A stretch of DNA of 64,000 bases. Origin: Cunninghamia lanceolata. Its lineage: Eukaryota > Streptophyta > Pinopsida > Cupressales > Cupressaceae. Location: NCBI GenBank assembly GCA_027924645.1, contig BSBN01001251.1, forward strand, positions 2,480,001-2,544,000. Direction: 5' to 3'. Of this stretch, positions 1 through 10,856 are shown piece after piece; within the stretch, counting starts at the first letter, position 1, and every line of letters starts with the position of its first letter. The notes under the pieces are model-generated. The model did not search any database and was not told where the DNA came from. It saw nothing but the letters and a program-made list of their open reading frames with translations. The translations under genes and the position numbers were made by a program.

Positions 1-849
1 GGCAAAATGACCAATCTTATTTCAGTTAAAACATTTGAAGGGAAATTTTCCTTCATACTTACTGGATCCTCTTAGCAGTCTTTTTACAATAAGGGTTTCA
101 AGTTGAGCAGCTTCTACTTCATCTTCTTCCAGATCTTTTCTTGCTTTTTTATACCATGATAGTTTCTTTGAAGAGTTCTCTCCCGGATCAAACTTTTGTT
201 TTCCTTTTACAAAGGCACTAGCTTTGAATGCAGATTCAGTATTGGGGGGTGCATCTCCAAACTCAGTTAATTCAAATGCAGCTAATTTTCCAACCAATTG
301 ATCTCTTGTAATATTTGAAAAAGATATGAACTCTTCAATGGCAGCAACCTTGTATTTGTAAGAAGTGAGTAGGGATCTGAGAAATTTGACTACAATCTCA
401 TCTTCATCCAAGATTCCACCAACACATCTAATGCCACAAACAAGCTCATTCACTCTTGGCATAAATGTAGTGATATTTTCATCTTCTCTCATCTTTAGGT
501 TTTCAAAATTTCCTTTCAGACTCTGTAGCTTGGCACATTTGACATACTTGTCTCCTTCATGTAGAAGTTCCAGTTTTTCCCAAATCTCATATGCAGTTGT
601 TAGATCTATAACATTTGTCAGCTCTGAATCAGAAAAGGCACTAAGTAGAGCTTCTTTAGCCCGAAGATTATTTTTAGCATCTCTAATTTCATCTATGGTT
701 CTTGGACCATTCTGAGGAGGAACATACTTCTTTGAGGTTATGATCCAATATTGCATTCCCATACATTGCAAGTGACATTCCATGCGACTTTTCCAAAGAG
801 TGAAATTTGATCTATCAAACCTCAGACTATCCTTCTTGTAGGAAGACAT
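1..849 (-). pseudogene. Copia gag (UBN2 capsid type), element C1, partial
   Basis: Gag of a minus-strand Copia element (C1) that continues off the left edge. The product would form the particle around element RNA in the cytoplasm. The capsid region is recognisable as the plant UBN2/retrotransposon-gag type: FDRSNFTLWKSRM near the N-terminus, then IWEKLELLHEGD and a central block on LQSLKGNFENLKM. It ends in a CCHC knuckle starting KCFN. I prefer the Met at 849 (MSSYKK) to the one at 864, because related gags start there. The knuckle is broken: after KCFN comes TGA at 19-21 where a Cys codon is expected, and downstream codons read NKIGHFA, so the remains continue past the stop. C1's LTR lies just upstream. 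Confidence is high for gag and moderate for the SIRE/Maximus-like clade. Confidence 0.9.
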
Positions 850-888
850 CCTGGATCTCCTCAAGTGGTTAATCTTCTTTTAGAGGAA

Positions 889-904
889 CTTGGCTCTGAT
901 ACCA
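889..904 (-). promoter_or_regulatory. Primer-binding site of C1 (initiator Met tRNA type)
   Basis: On the minus strand this reads TGGTATCAGAGCCAAG, the usual plant retrotransposon PBS complementary to the 3' end of initiator tRNA-Met. It lies two bases inside the LTR end at 907. It fixes the strand of C1 and shows that the LTR to its right is the 5' LTR. Confidence 0.93.
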
Positions 905-906
905 AT

Positions 907-2274
907 TGTTAGATTCAGGACAGACAACTGAGAGGGGGGGTGAATCAGTTCTCCAAAACTTTCTTCCAATTAATTACTTAAATCCTTCTTATAATTCAAC
1001 AGCATAATAATAAATCAATCGTGGAAACATAATGCAACAATTCAAGAGCAGAAACACATTAACACATAAGACACCAAGATTTTAACGTGGAAAACCCAGT
1101 TAAGGGAAAACCACGGGGTGACTAACCCAAGATTGTATTCTCTGTTAAAAGAATAAGAAGAACAAAATGGCACGTGCCAATTAGGGCTTACTACCCAAGC
1201 ACACTGCTCACAAGAGGCCCATTGCCTATAGGAGACACACTATCTACAGAATGATAAGTATTACATACTTGAACTGAAGAATAGCATCTTCACCATGCTT
1301 GAGTCAGTTCCATTTAAGCCCAATACTTCTACTCTGCCTTTCACTTCTTTGTTCTCTACCACACACTCATCTCCACCAAGATACTTTTGAAATGACTTCA
1401 CAACCTCTTATTTATACAAGACATTTGACTTTGGGATAATCATCCAAGTCAACATACATTATAGAGCAAATACATAAATACAACATGACTAAGACTTCAC
1501 GTAGATCAACACACTATCGGCCACATAGATTTGGGACTTCAATCTTCTTTTAGGAACATGCCTTACTTTACAAAACATCTTCAAGATCATCCATACGATG
1601 TGTAACTCATCCAGTCAGCCAGACTTAGGAAGAACATCATCATCTAGAAGTAATTCTTCAATTACGAGCTCAATCTTCAATGCGAACCACCAACACAAAC
1701 TAGACACAATCCAAAGACCCCCACAAGCTTGCCTGAATCACCAAGAACATTCACACTACTTCTGCTTACTGAAATCATCCTCTCCTTCATCCAGAACCTC
1801 AAGAACACAATCTGTCATCACTGTTAAATTGGAATAGATGCTTGCGGACCTCCAAACCATGAACCAATTGAGTTGTCAATTCACACTGATTTCCTAAACA
1901 CTCCATCAAATCTACAAAACAAGATATTGCATTTTCGGATCTCACCGGACCTATCTGTGTTACTCTGTCACCTCTGAACATCTGCCAGAACCAGTTTTAC
2001 TCAAGTGGCAATAACTTCTTCAAATCTTCATCCGGACCTCTCAATTCTTAACTGGATCATCTTAAGACACATATATACAAACCCTTTAAAGTGCATCCTC
2101 TGATCTTCATCTTAGCTAGGATCTTTACCTTACTATCTTCACTATTCTTCTTTGTTCCTGATAGGACTAATTTTCTCAATATCCTCAGCATACAACTCAT
2201 CCAATCCTTATCATCAATGCAACAGGAGTATGTTGACATCAATGAAAACACCGGTTAGGCCCATACTTGCAACA
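907..2274 (-). repeat. 5' LTR of Copia C1
   Basis: The LTR begins TGTTAG next to the PBS and ends TTGCAACA at 2274, where ORF B sequence of NA1 resumes. It is about 1.37 kb. It has the GAGGGGGGGTGAATCAG motif near the PBS-proximal end (930-950) and the conserved hairpin at 1086-1115. It also has a 'cactgctcacaag' type repeat block near 1200-1240. These segments match the LTRs of NA1, NA3 and NA4 well enough to call them related families. Possible TSD bases CTACA follow at 2275. The other end of C1 is outside the window, so the TSD cannot be confirmed. Confidence 0.8.
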
Positions 2275-3006
2275 CTACAGTGACTGATTTGATGATGTCA
2301 TCCACAGAAAGAGTAGGCTTTTCAACATATGTTTCAGTCTTTTGCTTCTTGCTTGCCCTTTTGCTTCCGGAGGGCTTCTCCTTAGATACATTGGCTTCTT
2401 TTGTACCTGAGGCCTTCAACTCTTTGAGATCAACATTAGAATCAGTTTCTTCTTCATCATTTTTCATGCTTTTATACGTCCACGAAGCCTTAGTTTTCAC
2501 CCTTTTCCCTTCTTTTCTGGATGGTTTGCCTTCTAGTTTCTCAAGTTTGGCAGGTTTTGGGGGAACAAGGGTACTAACAGAGCTCCTAGTAGTTCTTGAT
2601 GTGGAGGAGGATTCTACTAGAACACTTCCTTGTTTCTTATCCTAGTTCTCCTTCTCAGCTTTTTCTATCATTTCTCTGTTCTACTTCACAGCTTCCTTAG
2701 TTATGTCAATGCTTTCAACATACATTTCTACTTACTTTTGAACTTTCCTCTTGATTTCTAGTTTTCTGAGCTCAACATGCAATTTCACACTTAGCTCTTC
2801 ATATGTCCCAAATCTTTCAACTATTGTGTCCTTTGGCTTGCTCAAAAGGTGTTGAGCATACATATCCAATACTTGTTCATCAACCTCATACCCCATGGGC
2901 ATGATCCATACTATTCTTGGTTCAACAGCTTCCATTAGACATTGATCTGTATCCACCATAAAATAGACTATATCCTTGTATTTTTCAACAAAAGATGTAG
3001 GAATTC
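2275..3006 (-). pseudogene. ORF B of NA1, middle fragment (unknown protein)
   Basis: Central part of ORF B, the unassigned NA-family protein. Reading leftward on the minus strand it has a conserved block with VEKYKDIV, MPMGYEVDEQ and HLLSKPKD (about 2732-3000). A Lys/Glu/Ser-rich linker follows, then YVEKPTLSVDDIIKSVTV ending at 2279. All these blocks recur in NA4 (60108-60893). Two in-frame stops lie near 2640-2740, and C1 cuts the gene after the SVTV motif. The first residues of the apparent ORF right of 3006 (MQMFLVDA...) belong to the LTR of G1, not to ORF B. The function is unknown. No catalytic motif is visible. Confidence 0.8.
3002..3006. repeat. Target-site duplication of G1, left (AATTC)
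   Basis: AATTC lies directly left of the G1 5' LTR. The same five bases follow the 3' LTR at 9507-9511, and ORF B continues on both sides. This proves G1 inserted into ORF B. Confidence 0.92.
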
Positions 3007-3851
3007 TGATGCAGGAGCATCCCTGGTTCAAGAGAAATCTTGCATCAACCAAAAACATTTGCATTTTAGTTTGTTTGCAGTTTGTTTCTTTTCATTTTCT
3101 AGTTTAGTTCAGGCAGTTCGATCAGAAGCAGCTTTCAGCTTTTAGTCTGGTATTTGGCCGCAGTTACATTTCACACCTTTCAGATCTTGACTTAGCATCT
3201 ACATTCATTCATCTACATCATATCAAGAATTCAAAGCATTTGGATTAGTTACTGGAAAGATATCACTATCAGAAGACTGACTGTTTTCTCAGAGCAAATC
3301 ATACTAACAGTATCAGACAAATTAGCTGAAGAAGAAGGCTTACAGATCATTCCTTTCCTTGCGGATCCTAATGGCATATCATTCAATGATCCTTGGTTCA
3401 TGGTCGACCTTCCCCAGAGGTCTGCACGTCATTCCGTTCATTTGAGGAAGTGTTCTATGCATTTAGGTCTGACCTATTCGTGAACACATTACAACTCTTC
3501 ATTGGAGTTTGTAACCTTCCTTGGCTGACACGGAGGAATCTGTTGGTCCAGATTAGATATATATTGATGTAATAGATCTTTAGGAAAGTAGTTAGCAGTT
3601 GATTCATAATCCTTAGTTTAGATTTTGTGCGAAGGAGCTTCAAAGCTTTATCTTGCGCATATATGTAATCAGGTTTGTGAGCCCTAATTGTAAGCCTGCA
3701 TATTGCCGACCTGATTGTATTTGAATTCTTTGATATACTGAATGACTGAATCTACATTTGTTCCATTTCTTTGAGTTGTTTCCGTTGTGTTTACTCTTGT
3801 TGCACGGTCTGGATAGTTCATTCTGTGAACCCTCCTACTGTGACTGCACCA
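3007..3851 (+). repeat. 5' LTR of G1
   Basis: Starts TGATGCAGGAGC and ends GACTGCACCA, followed after two bases by the PBS. It pairs with 8664-9506. Confidence 0.92.
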
Positions 3852-3853
3852 AG

Positions 3854-3864
3854 TGGTATCAGAG
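3854..3864 (+). promoter_or_regulatory. Primer-binding site of G1
   Basis: TGGTATCAGAG, initiator tRNA-Met type, two bases after the 5' LTR. The match decays after 11 bases (the sequence continues AAAAGG). Confidence 0.88.
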
Positions 3865-4041
3865 AAAAGGTTCAATTCTTTGGAGCGAATTGGTGAAGGA
3901 ATTCTGTAAGATCTTACTATGGATAGATCACCAAATTGAGGCAGGTTACTTGTGTTGCAACTAATCGCCAATTGTGAGGCAATTGTCACTTTGTAGCCTG
4001 ATCACTGAACCTGAGGCAATTTGCACACTATCCTAGGAAGA

Positions 4042-5105
4042 ATGCCACTGAGAAGAGTTGCTTATGTTGGAACAATGGCTAATAGAATGGATGAGATGAT
4101 GGAATTGATGAGAACAATGCGAATCCATTTGGATGCCTCTGAAGAAGATAGGTGAAGAGGATTGATACCGAGACCTAATATTGAAAGTGATGATGAGGAA
4201 GAATTTCAATCTGTTGAACAACTGGCGAAACCCTAGAAGGTGATGAAGAAGAAGAATCAGATCAAGTAAAGATGTTGCGAGCTATTTCAAAGATTGGAAA
4301 AAGACCTAGAGTTGATGTGCCAAACTATACTAGTAATTTGAACCCTGAAGAATTGGTTGATTGGATAAATGACATGGAAGAATACTTTGAGTATGAGGAA
4401 ATTGAAGGTCCAAAAAAGGTGAAATTTATGAAGACAAAGTTGAAAGGACATGTTGCTATATGGTGGAAAGAAGTTTAGTTGGATAGAAACAGAAGAGGAA
4501 AAGAAAAGATTACAAAGTGGGACCGGATGGTGACAAAGTTGAAGAATCAATTTATACCTGCTGACTATGAGTTGGAGTTGTTGAAAAGATTGCAAAACCT
4601 AAGACAAAAGGAGAAATCTATGAAGAAGTACACTGAGGAAATTCATAAGATGATAATAAGGACAGGACATAGTGAAGCAAGCAAGGAGAAAGTGGCTAGA
4701 TATATCAATGGATTGAGATTGAACATTCAAGAGGAACTAAGCTTGGTAAGGGTGACATCTTTGGAGGAAGCATATCAGTTTGCCCTAAAAGTTGAAGAGA
4801 AGCTGAATAAGGGGCATGATCAGAGATATAGAGGCAAAGGAGGTAAATTTTAGAATGGTAGGATGTTTTTTAGAAGAGACAGATCATACCTGGAGCATAA
4901 CAAGTTGGACAATGTATTTAAGAAGGATGACAAAGATAACATTGCTTACCGGAGAGATGACATAAATTTTTACCAGAGAGGAAACCCTAGTGCATACCAG
5001 AATGAAGGATAGATAAGAGAAGGAAGAGAATTTGATAAGAGAACATTCAAAGGTACGTGTTTTAAGTGTGGAGGTGAAGGACATAGAGCATTTGAGTGTA
5101 ATTAG
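4042..5105 (+). pseudogene. Gag of G1 (capsid and CCHC nucleocapsid)
   Basis: Gypsy gag. The first Met at 4042 opens MPLRRVAYVGTMANRMDEMM, but an in-frame TGA follows and a frameshift near 4222 moves the frame to that of 4272. The capsid core is clear: NLNPEELVDWINDMEEYF, then AIWWKEV and KLKNQFIPADYE (4320-4570). The last feature is a CCHC knuckle, CFKCGGEGHRAFEC, at 5058-5099. TAG stops interrupt it at 4476, 4851, 5010 and 5103, each where Gln would fit. The product would have assembled virus-like particles and packaged RNA. It is dead as it stands. Confidence 0.9.
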
Positions 5106-6540
5106 GTTAGTACAAGTAAGAGGATAGAAAATAGTGGAAGAGCAGCCTATGTTGAAGAAGAACCTGTTGGATCACCTAGTTCAGTTGACAAACCTAAGAA
5201 AGGAGAATCATTAGTGATGAGGAGAGCACTATTTCAAGTAGAGACAAATGAGGAACCAGCATAGAGGAAAAGTCTGTTCAGAACTAGATGCAAATCAGGA
5301 GATAAGTGTTGTAAAGTTGTGATTGATAGTGGTAGTTCAAATAACCTAGTTTTAGAGGAGATGGTGAATAAGCTGAAGTTGGAAAGATTGAAACACATTA
5401 AGCCCTATCAAATAGCATGGATTCAGGATGATCATAAGGTGTTGGTAAGTGAACAATGTTTGGTGAAATTTCATATTGGATCTTATCATGATGAAGTCTT
5501 GTATGATATTATGCCTATGGATGTTTGTCATATCTTGTTGGGTAGGCCTTGGCAGTATGATAGAAAAGCTATACATGATGGGAGAAAGAATGCATATACT
5601 ATAACATCTAATGGAAAGAGAATTACTTTGATTCCTTTAGAAGATGATCCTAAGAGTGAAGTATGTGGGAATGCTAGAATCTATTTGGTAGATGGAAGGA
5701 AATTTCTGGATGGTTTGAGACATGAGAATATGTGTTATGCTTTGATTCCTAAGAAGCCTGAAACATTAAAGGAGACTGAAGAATCACAACCGGAGGAGAT
5801 AAGAGAATTGCTGACAGAATATGAAGACATCATATCAGATAATGTACCTAAAGGATTACCACATATAAGGAGTATCAGTCATCACATGGATCTTATACCG
5901 GGAGCAAGTTTGCCTAACAAAGCAGCACATAGAATGACACCGGCAAAGAATGAGGAATTAAATAGACAAATACAAGAATTATTGAGGAAAGGTTTGATTA
6001 GAGAAAGTTTGAGTCCTTATGCAATACCTGTAGTGTTAGCACCTAAGAAAGATGGAGAATGGAGAATGTGTACTGATTCTAGAGCAATAAACAAAATTAC
6101 AGTTAAGTATAGGTTTCCTTTACCTAGGATTGATGATATTATGGATTGTTTGAGTGGAGAAAGATATTTCACCAAGATAGATTTGAAGAGTGGATACCAT
6201 CATATCAGAATCAGAGAAGGTGATGAATGAAAGACTTCTTTTAAGACAAATGAAGGATTGTATGAGTAGTTAGTGATGCCTTTTAGATTGACAAATGCAC
6301 CGAGTACTTTTATGAGATTGATGAATGAAGTTCTAAAGAAATTCTTGGGTAAGTTTGTGATTGTGTACTTGGATGATATTCTAATTTTTAGTAAGACAAA
6401 AGAGGAACATTTGTGGCATATTAGACAAGTTTTGCAAAGACTAAGAGAAGAGAAATTGCTAATAAACATCAAGAAGTGTAGTTTCATGAAAGAAGAATTG
6501 GTATATTTGGGATTTGTGATTTCTACGGAATGATTGAAGA
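5106..6540 (+). pseudogene. Protease and reverse transcriptase region of G1 pol
   Basis: The aspartic protease motif VIDSGSSNNLV starts near 5319 (DSG at 5325-5333), followed by a typical ILLGRPW segment near 5535. RT follows: PYAIPVVLAPKKDGEWRMC (6017-6075), KIDLKSGYHHIRI (6176-6214), [12 protein letters not shown] (6276-6311) and the catalytic YLDD box at 6366-6377. The frame is continuous with gag, so this was a single gag-pol reading frame. Stops: TAG 5262, TGA 6228 and TAG 6267 (both where Trp of the EW/YEW motifs is expected), and TGA 6531 (likely Gly). The catalytic Asp pair is intact. Confidence 0.92.
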
Positions 6541-7436
6541 TGGACCCTGAGAAAGTAAAAGCAATAGTTGAATGGCCTACACCAGAGAGCATTGGAGAGG
6601 TTAGATCATTTCATGGATTGGCTAGTTTCTACCAGAAGTTCATCAGAAATTTTAGTTTAGTTTGTAACGCTATGACATAGACAATTAGAGGTGATAGAAA
6701 AGATTTTAAGTGGACATTAGGAGCAGATAAAAGTTTTGAATTGTTGAAGCAGAAAGTGATAGAGCAACGTATTTTGGCATTACCAGATTTCAATAAGGTA
6801 TTTCAAGTTGATTGTGATGCAAGTTGAAATGCGATTGGAGCAGTGTTAAGTCAAGAAGGTAGACTTGTAGCATATTTCAGTGAGAAGTTGAATGATGCAA
6901 GGAGAAGATATTCCATCTATGATCAGAAGTTCTATGCCATAATTCAAGCCTTGAAGAAGTGGAGACATTATTTGTTGCCTAAGGAGTTTGTGTTATATAT
7001 AGATCATCCAGCTTTGCAATATTTGAATATTCAAGGTAAGTTGAATCAGAGACATATGAGATGGGTAGAGTTCATGCAGAGTTATACTTTTGTGTTGAAG
7101 CATAGGAGTGGTAAATCAAACAAAGTTGTTGATGCATTGAGTAGGAGAAGAAACTTGTTGATAGAGATGAGAGTTGAAGTGTTGGGATTTGATGAATTGA
7201 AGAACATATATGAGGGAGACACTGATTTTGCAGAACCTTGGAAAGCATGTAAGGAACCTGTTGTGATAGATAAGAGTAAGTGGTTAGATTATTTTATTCA
7301 AGAAGATATGTTGTTCAGAGGAAGTCAGTTGTACATACCTAGAAGTTCAATGAGAGATAATTTGATTAAGGAAAAGCATAGTGGTGGATTGGCAGGACAT
7401 TTTGGCATTGATAAGATAGTGGCCTTTGGTAAGTGA
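6541..7436 (+). pseudogene. RNase H region of G1 pol, plus N-terminal integrase finger
   Basis: Continues in the RT frame. The connection segment has WPTPESIGEVRSFHGLASFY (6571-6630). RNase H is shown by DCDAS.NAIGAVLSQEGR (6810-6860), RYSIYDQKFYAIIQALKKWRHYLL and YIDHPALQYL, ending at DALSRR near 7140. The His pair of the integrase zinc finger (KHSGGLAGHFGIDK) is at 7375-7420. TAG at 6678 and TGA at 6825 interrupt it, and a frameshift near 7425-7436 ends this frame. Confidence 0.9.
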
Positions 7437-8266
7437 ACATTACTTTTGGCCTCAAATTCATAAGGATGTTAGGAGATTTGTGCAAAGTTGTAGAGTTTGT
7501 CAAGTCACAAAATCAAGTAGTCAGAACACTAGATTGTATAAACCTTTGATAGTACCGGAGAGACCTTGGGAAGACATAAGTGTTGGATTTTGTAATGGGA
7601 TTACCTAAGACACGGAGAGGACATGATTCAATATTTGTAGTGGTTGACAGATTTTCAAAGATGGCTCATTTCATACCTTGTAAGAAGACAACCGATGTAG
7701 TGCATGTAGCTGACCTATTTTTCAAGGAGATTGTGAGATTGCATGGATTACGTAGGAGTATAGTTTTAGATAGAGACACAAAGTTTGTTGGATACTTTTG
7801 GAAGACACTTTGGAAGAAGATAAAGGCAAATTTGAAATTCAATTCAACTTTTCATCCATAGACTGATGGACAGATAGAGGTAGTAAATAGGAGTTTGAGA
7901 AACTTGTTGAGATGTTTGGTTGGAGACAAAACTAGAAATTGGGACTTGATTCTTTCACAAGCAGAGTTTGCATACAATAATTCAGTAAATAGGAGTACTG
8001 GAAGAACACCTTTTGAGATTGTTATCGGAGTGAATCCTAGAGGAGTTACAGAATTGAGAGACATCAGTATAGAAGGAAAGAGAAGTACAAAAGTAGAAGA
8101 ATTTGTAGATCACATGAAGACATTGCATAATCAGGTGGAGCATTTGGAGGATATGAACAGTAAGTATAAAAAGAAGGCAAATGAGAAGAGAAGACATAAG
8201 GAATTTGACGTGGGAGATGAAGTGATGGTGTACTTGAGAAAAGAAATATTTCCAATTGGGACATAA
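7426..8266 (+). pseudogene. Integrase of G1
   Basis: The finger is completed by CRVCQVTK (7490-7512). The catalytic core has DFVMGLP with its first Asp (7583-7600) and VLDRDTKF with the second (7766-7790). TDGQIEVVNRSLRN (7862-7905) carries the Glu. So all three DDE residues can be seen, but in pieces. A second frameshift lies near 7580-7605 and a TAG at 7859 directly precedes TDGQ. The C-terminal part runs through FAYNNSVNRSTGRTPFEIV to a TAA at 8264. The family role is insertion of the cDNA into nuclear DNA. Confidence 0.9.
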
Positions 8267-8632
8267 AACAAGTTAAAAATGAAGAAGTTTGGACCTTGTA
8301 AGATACTCAGGAAATTTGATTCAGGAAATGCATATAAAGTGGAGCTACCGAAAACCTTGGGTATATCACATATTTTCAACATTGCAAACTTATATCAGTA
8401 TCATGAAGCAGAGTTCAGTGACAGCATGGAAGAAGACTTGGAGAAGCAATTACCAAAACAAGCACCAGAGCATATTGAAGACATTTTGGATAGCAGAGTT
8501 GGATGCAACACTAGAGGAAGACAATACGAAGAATATCTTGTGAAGTGGAAAGAGAGAACGGAAGAAGATTCATCATGGATTTCTTAGGCTGAGGTGGACT
8601 GTTTTGGTTCTCCCCTAGCCCCAGCAAAGTGA
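8267..8632 (+). pseudogene. Integrase C-terminus with chromodomain, G1
   Basis: After the stop at 8264 the frame continues through FGPCKILRKFDSGNAYKVELP to a chromodomain: PEHIEDILDSR (8467-8500), then YEEYLVKWKERTEEDSSWIS (about 8526-8584). EYLVKWK and SSWIS are the usual core strands. Chromodomains on chromoviral integrases are thought to guide insertion to marked chromatin. TAG at 8585 truncates the domain; the likely original terminator is TGA at 8630-8632. A polypurine tract before the 3' LTR is weak (AGTGAGGGA at 8629-8637). Confidence 0.88.
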
Positions 8633-8663
8633 GGGACTCACTTTTTCAATAACCTCAGATGTC

Positions 8664-9506
8664 TAATGTAGGAGCATCCCTGGTTCAAGAGCAATCTTGC
8701 ATCAACCAAAAACATTTGCATTTCAGTTTGTTTGCAGTTTGTTTCTTTTCATTTCCAGTTCAGTTCAGGCAGTTCAGTCAGAAGTAGCTTTCAGCTTTTG
8801 GTTTGGTATTTGGCCGTAGTTGCATTTCACACCTTGCAGATATGGACTTAGCATCTACATTCATTCATCTACATCATATCAAGAATTTAGAGCATTTGAA
8901 TCAATTACCGAAAAGATATCACTATCTAAGACCGACTGTTTTCTTAGAGCAGAGCATCTTGATAGTCTTAGAAAAATTAGCTGAGGAAGAAGGCTTGCAG
9001 ATCATTCCTTGACTTGTAGATCCTAATGGTACATCATCCAATGATCCTTGGTTCATGGCCGACCTTCCCCAGAGGTCCGCATGTCATTCCATTCATTTGA
9101 GGAAGTGTTCTATGCATTTAGGTCTGAACTATTTGTGAACACATTACAGCTCTTCATTGGAGTTTGTGACCTTCCTTGGCTGATGCGGAGGAATCTATTG
9201 GTCCCGATTAGATATATATTGATGTAATAGATCCTTAGGAAAGTAGTTAGCAGTTGATTCATAATCCTTAGTTTAGATTTTGTGTGAAGGAGTTTCAAAG
9301 CTTTATCTTGCCCATATATGTAATCAGGCCTATGAGCCCTAATTGTAAGCCCGCATGTTGCCGGCCTGATTGTATTTGAAATCTTTGATATACTAAATGA
9401 CTAAATCTGCATTTGTTCCATTTATTTGAGTTGTTTCCATTGTGTTTACTCTTGCTGCATGGTCTGGACAGTTCATTCTATGAACCCTCCTACCATGACT
9501 GCACCA
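8664..9506 (+). repeat. 3' LTR of G1
   Basis: Starts TAATGTAGGAGC, a G-to-A change of the expected TG, and ends GACTGCACCA. TSD AATTC follows at 9507-9511. Confidence 0.92.
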
Positions 9507-10427
9507 AATTCTCTCCCTTGAATGCATCATGTTTTGAAAATTCTTGAAGAATCCCCAAAGAGCTATCCTTTGGGCATTAGAGTCACCAATATTGTTCAAG
9601 TGCTCTCTTATCTATATAGCAGCAGGTTTATCATTTGTCCAACACATGCTTTTCTTGCTAGGTAATTCATTCATGAAATAGAAGAACAAACATAAGACCA
9701 GTGTACCATATTTGAAGGTGTTCTTCATATCCTTCTTTACCTTATTCAAATTTTCCATCAGTTGGTTCTACAACAACTCGTACAAGTCATAATCAGCGTT
9801 CTCTTTCAACATCTGATAAGCTACATAGATAGTTGTACCAGATATAGAGTTTTCCCTATTGGAATGATAAATCTTGTATCCAATCACCATTGAAGAAAAT
9901 TTGACATCTAGATTAGTGATGTCATTTATTGTCATTTCCCTTTTGTCAAACCTTGAACCAGTAGCATCAGTTACTGTTTCATTCTTTACTGATTTCAACA
10001 TTGGCAATCCACCGTATGAGTTTAACCCTGTCACGGCCTTGATGGCATCCTTGGTGATCTTGAAAGGTTTCATTAGCCACATAAACTCATCATGCATACA
10101 GCTTAAAACATACCAGACCCATTCATCTTCATCGAAGGATGGAAACCCTATAATCTAAATGAAATGTTTATCGTGTAGGGCCTTATACTCAGGTTTAAGA
10201 CCGTGAATTTCATCCCTTAGATGATTCTTGAACAAATCTACAAACCTTAAGTCTCCAAATTCATCTATGCTCGCATGAATATAGGCCATGATATCTTCAA
10301 CATGTAATACACCATACAGAACATTTGAAAATGCACCTAACGGGTCGACTTCTATTGATTTGTGTGGATGCTTCTTGAATTTGGGTTGGGGCCTTTCAAT
10401 AATATCAACAACTAATAGTGTAGCCAT
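9507..10427 (-). pseudogene. ORF B of NA1, N-terminal fragment (unknown protein)
   Basis: N-terminal third of ORF B. The Met at 10427 opens MATLLVVDI; the same MAT start is seen in NA2, NA3 and NA4, which supports this start. Conserved blocks are FKKHPHKSIEVDPLGAFSNV, GVLHVEDIMAYIHAS, KPEYKALHDKHF, then FMWLMKPFKITKDAIKAVTG (about 10030-10095) and MTINDITNLDVKFSSMVIGY. They are followed by ALWGFFKNFQNMM near 9540, where G1 interrupts. One stop splits the two longest stretches near 10155, and another is at 9768. I do not recognise the family and see no catalytic signature. Confidence 0.82.
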
Positions 10428-10856
10428 TGCAAAAGATCACAAGTTCAAAGCTTCACAAAAAAATACCTTTTCTTCCATGGAATTAGGGTTAGCTGATGAA
10501 TTCATCTGTCACACTTCAAATCCTTGAAATCTTAGCTCAAGTGCTCTTCTACTTGCTCTCTTTGAATGCAAAGTGATCCAAATGATGAAAGGATGACCTT
10601 TTATGCTCTACAAAACCTTATTATCCATTGTAATAAATGCTCTATCCTAATACATCCGATTACATTGTTTCTTCATGCAGTCAATCTTCAATTGCTCCGC
10701 AATCAATCACATTTGCTTCTTTTCTTCTAGAATTTGCTTCAATAGATCTACAATAGGATTCTCTATCTTCATTCATCATGCCAGATTTAGGCACCCACTT
10801 ACTGGCTGGGGGAATTTGATTTGCAATGCAGCTCCCCCTGAGCCAGAGCTCCCATT
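10428..10856 (-). other. Spacer between ORF A and ORF B of NA1, with hairpin module
   Basis: No reading frame of note. It holds a stem-loop with arms CTGGCTGGGGGA (10802-10813) and TCCCCCTGAGCCAG (10833-10846), complementary except for a two-base bulge. Next to it is a smaller TGCC...GGCA stem near 10778-10794. The same two stems occur at this place in NA3 and NA4. Confidence 0.7.

Larger units (their letters stand above)
3007..9506 (+). mobile_element. G1: full-length Ty3/Gypsy chromovirus, decayed
   Basis: 6.5 kb element with two LTRs (845 and 843 bp), an initiator-Met PBS, gag, protease, RT, RNase H, integrase and a C-terminal chromodomain, in the order expected of a chromovirus. The chromodomain and PBS fit the Tekay/del-like group. 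By eye the first 190 bp of the two LTRs differ at about 17 positions, mostly C/T or G/A transitions, so the insertion is not recent. Thirteen in-frame stops and at least three frameshifts make it non-coding today. The TSD AATTC is intact. Confidence 0.93.

Noticed and set aside
365..715. Plus-strand open frame opposite C1 gag
   Set aside because: Antisense shadow of the UBN2 gag; Ser/Phe-rich with no family features.
1598..1837. Small open frame in the C1 LTR
   Set aside because: Lies wholly inside an LTR and is not shared by related LTRs.
2255..2500. Continuous frame running from ORF B into the C1 LTR
   Set aside because: The last residues (VLQVWA) come from LTR sequence; it is a chance read-through across the insertion junction.
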